From positions 1 to 8,285 of the forward strand of contig CALCDS010000212.1 in the NCBI GenBank assembly GCA_937900065.1: a DNA stretch of 8,285 nucleotides, written 5' to 3'. Shown one piece after another: positions 6,312-8,285 of the stretch. The notes under the pieces were generated by a model, which saw only the letters and a list, made by a program, of their open reading frames with translations, was not told the DNA's origin and did not search any database. Made by a program: the position numbers and the translations under genes. The first letter of the stretch is position 1. The number at the start of each line of letters is the position of its first letter. The stretch is from an uncultured Clostridiaceae bacterium (lineage in GTDB: Bacteria > Bacillota > Clostridia > Clostridiales > Oxobacteraceae).

Positions 6312-7220
6312 TTGGATACTGCATCTTTGTTATGTGAATTTTTAAAGGAAACCGACATTTCACCATTTATATGGCGTTATTATATAAATAAATTTGAACC
6401 CGGGTCCAGTATGGATAATTTTCACAGCCATGAAGCTGTTGAAATCATATATGTGATAGATGGCCAAGGGTTTATGGAATTTCATAATAAGGCAGTAAGA
6501 ATATTAAAAAATAATTGTCTTATTATTTCATCGGAAATGCCCCATAGATTTTATGTTGAAAATAATACAACTTGTACAATCGTAAACATACATTTTGATT
6601 ATAATAATACGGTTTTGTCCCATAAAATTTATGACGATACAGGAGACAATTGCCATTTCTGTTTTTTCTCAGATGTAGTTTTTAATAAGGACGGATATAT
6701 AAAACTTGTGGATTACCACAATATAGAGGAAATCATGAAAAAAACTGTATTTGAGCTTGACAGCAAACAGAAAGATAGCGATTTGCTTGTAAAGCTATAT
6801 TTCTGCGAGCTCTTTATAATACTCTCCAGAATCATTGAAAAGGATAAAAACCTAAATTCGGATAATATAATGGAATACATATCGAGTACTCTGGATTTTA
6901 TAAATGCCTCACTTGCCTGTGATTTGTCTCCGGAGATTATAGCAAATGAAGTTCATATAAGTTCAGACTATCTTGAACATATTTTTAAAAGCAATACAGG
7001 TTATCCGCTTATGGAATATGTCACTAAAGTAAGAATCGATAAAAGCATGGAGCTTTTAAAAAACACGCATAAAAAGATTACCGATATTGCAAATCAAATA
7101 GGCATACCTAATTCCCAGTATTTTAGCACCTTATTCAAAAAAGCAACCGGAATGACTCCAAGTGAATACAGGCGTAGAGAGCAGCTCACAAACAACAGCG
7201 ATCCAAACATTTTTAAATGA
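6312..7220 (+). CDS. AraC-family transcriptional regulator with N-terminal cupin domain
   Basis: A 302-residue regulator of normal AraC length. The N-terminal half (about 15-100) is a cupin-like ligand-binding domain with the typical FHSHEAVEIIYVIDGQG start (37-53) and PHRFYVE (77-83). The C-terminal domain (about 195-290) has two helix-turn-helix units: SPEIIANEVHISSDYLEHIF (206-225) and ITDIANQIGIPNSQYFSTLF (256-275), ending in the signature KKATGMTPSEYRR. These regulators usually sense a small molecule, often a sugar, and activate an adjacent gene. The start is TTG, 9 bases after GGGAGG (6297-6302); the nearby ATG at 6307 is out of frame and ends after 12 codons. The next gene, same strand and 122 bp on, is the probable target. 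The ligand cannot be inferred. Confidence 0.93.
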   Translation: MDTASLLCEFLKETDISPFIWRYYINKFEPGSSMDNFHSHEAVEIIYVIDGQGFMEFHNKAVRILKNNCLIISSEMPHRFYVENNTTCTIVNIHFDYNNTVLSHKIYDDTGDNCHFCFFSDVVFNKDGYIKLVDYHNIEEIMKKTVFELDSKQKDSDLLVKLYFCELFIILSRIIEKDKNLNSDNIMEYISSTLDFINASLACDLSPEIIANEVHISSDYLEHIFKSNTGYPLMEYVTKVRIDKSMELLKNTHKKITDIANQIGIPNSQYFSTLFKKATGMTPSEYRRREQLTNNSDPNIFK

Positions 7221-7261
7221 ATCGCAACGGTCATATGAAAGATATTCCCCAAGCTTTTTCT

Positions 7262-7267
7262 TATAAT
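7262..7267 (+). promoter_or_regulatory. -10 element upstream of the UroD-like gene
   Basis: A perfect TATAAT lies 75 bases before the ATG of the UroD-like gene. No good -35 is found 16-18 bp upstream, as expected for a promoter needing an AraC-type activator. The predicted leader of about 70 bases contains the inverted repeat at 7273-7309. Confidence 0.45.
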
Positions 7268-7272
7268 TAAAC

Positions 7273-7309
7273 AAGAAACTAGCAGCTTAACTTAAACATG
7301 TTGTTTCTT
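7273..7309 (+). repeat. 7-bp inverted repeat in the UroD-like gene leader
   Basis: AAGAAAC (7273-7279) and GTTTCTT (7303-7309) are exact inverted arms around 23 bases. The right arm is not followed by a T run, so it is not a standard terminator. It could be an operator or a leader hairpin; chance is possible at this length. Confidence 0.3.
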
Positions 7310-7342
7310 TATGAATAAACCTGTTTATAAGGGGGTCTGTAA

Positions 7343-8285
7343 ATGTTTACAAATAGGGAAAATGTCCTGCGAGCTTTAAGAAGGGACAATCCTGAAAAAG
7401 TACCTTTCGAATTTGTTCTCTGCCCTTTCCATGTCAAGGAATTTAAAAAGAGGACAGGCACTGAGGATTATATGAAATATTTCGGGTTTCCTTTCCGATA
7501 TGTCGAGCCAAATCCTAGTATAAAAAAAATAGATTACTCGAAATACTATGACAATCTTCCTGCAAATGCCGAACCTCTCGCTTGGAACCCGGAATGGGGC
7601 ATAATGGGCGTACAGGGCACGGTTGCACATTTTGAGCGGATGCTTCATCCAATGGCTAATTTCAAATCCATTGAAGAAATCAATGAATATCCTTTCCCTG
7701 ACTTTATGGAGGATTACAGGTGGGAAGGCTTGAACAAAAAAGTAGATGCACTCATTAAAGACGACCTGATAGCAGTAGCTTTCATGCAAATGACCATATT
7801 TGAGATAGCATGGTACTTAAGAGGCATGGATAATTTCATGATAGATATGATGGTAAATAAACAGTTTGCAGAAGCACTTCTCGATAAAATCGTGGAAATC
7901 AGGCTTGTTATGGCCGAAAGATTTGCACAATCAGGCGTAGATATTCTCATGCTTGGTGATGATGTATCAACTCAGCTTGATATGATGATGAACCCAAAAT
8001 TATGGAGGTCAATGATAAAACCAAGGCTGGCAAAAATAATCAAAAGGGCCAGTGACGTCAAGCCCGATATATTGATATTTTATCACGGCGACGGTAACCT
8101 GACAAAGATAATACCAGACCTTATCGATATCGGCGTGGATATATTAAATCCCGTACAGCCCGAATGCGTCGATCCAATTGAAGTAAAAAAGCTTTACGGC
8201 GACCGGCTTTCTTTCTGGGGGACCCTTGGGACCCAGACCACCCTTCCTTTTGGCACTCCAAAGGAAGTAAAAGCAAAATGTAAAA
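7343..8285 (+). CDS. uroporphyrinogen decarboxylase-superfamily protein, 3' end outside window
   Basis: An open frame runs from the ATG at 7343 to the window edge without a stop, giving 314 residues of a family usually about 340-380 long. AAGGGGGT (7329-7336) lies 6 bases upstream as RBS. The fold family is recognised from MFTNRENVLRALRRDNPEKVPFE at the start, then MLGDDVSTQ (about 206), FYHGDGN (246-252), IDIGVDILNPVQPE (about 261-274), and the late FWGTLGTQTTLPFGTPKEV. It lacks the N-terminal PVWxMRQAGR active-site segment of true HemE, so haem synthesis is unlikely. The family also includes cobalamin-dependent methyltransferases such as MtaA, but their zinc motif HxC is replaced here by H248-G-D250, so that activity is uncertain too. 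Paralogues of this type are common beside AraC regulators in Clostridia, and their reaction is not known to me. The gene is probably controlled by the AraC protein just upstream. Confidence 0.88.
   Translation, partial: MFTNRENVLRALRRDNPEKVPFEFVLCPFHVKEFKKRTGTEDYMKYFGFPFRYVEPNPSIKKIDYSKYYDNLPANAEPLAWNPEWGIMGVQGTVAHFERMLHPMANFKSIEEINEYPFPDFMEDYRWEGLNKKVDALIKDDLIAVAFMQMTIFEIAWYLRGMDNFMIDMMVNKQFAEALLDKIVEIRLVMAERFAQSGVDILMLGDDVSTQLDMMMNPKLWRSMIKPRLAKIIKRASDVKPDILIFYHGDGNLTKIIPDLIDIGVDILNPVQPECVDPIEVKKLYGDRLSFWGTLGTQTTLPFGTPKEVKAKCK

Noticed and set aside
6307..6345. ATG at 6307 as the start of the AraC regulator
   Set aside because: It is in another frame and reaches a stop after 12 codons; the TTG at 6312 is in frame with the cupin and HTH domains and correctly spaced from GGGAGG.
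7376..7950. Open frames on the minus strand opposite the UroD-like gene
   Set aside because: They lie fully antisense to a frame with clear family motifs, lack ribosome-binding sites and have compositions typical of shadow frames.

Overview
The window is AT-rich, with strong purine-rich Shine-Dalgarno sequences, many TTG start codons and Gram-positive-type envelope genes. This fits a low-GC Firmicute, most likely a member of the Clostridia. No species can be named from the sequence alone.

Layout. Positions 1-342 have no large gene. They hold a possible 31-codon small ORF with its own promoter and RBS (207-302), and a perfect 14-bp hairpin (226-257) that reads as an intrinsic terminator on the minus strand. 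A PhoB/OmpR-type response regulator lies on the minus strand (343-1026). A 338-bp divergent intergenic region follows. It holds a repeat-like or mobile-element-like stretch (about 1096-1172), a tandem direct repeat TTACAA-N5-TTACAA (1246-1262) and an extended -10 promoter. On the plus strand come a membrane sensor histidine kinase (1365-2765) and a 448-residue membrane-anchored or secreted protein of unknown function (2762-4108). The two overlap by 4 bases. After a 128-bp gap comes an OatA-like peptidoglycan O-acetyltransferase (4237-6144), closed by an intrinsic terminator (6167-6196). Then come an AraC-type regulator (6312-7220) and the 5' part of a uroporphyrinogen-decarboxylase-superfamily gene (7343 to the window end), which is not a housekeeping HemE.

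How the genes may work together. Genes 1-4 look like an envelope-sensing module: a divergently encoded regulator and kinase, an exported partner translationally coupled to the kinase, and a cell-wall-modifying enzyme. The main link is in the DNA. The 11-bp-period repeat upstream of the kinase (TTACAA-N5-TTACAA) recurs in inverted orientation upstream of oatA (TTGTAA-N5-TTGTAA, 4114-4130). One regulator of the OmpR/PhoB class could therefore control both transcripts; this is inference. The AraC and UroD-like pair looks like a separate regulator-target unit behind a terminator.

All four complete plus-strand genes appear to start with TTG, each behind a convincing RBS. I see no CRISPR array, tRNA, rRNA or intact insertion sequence.
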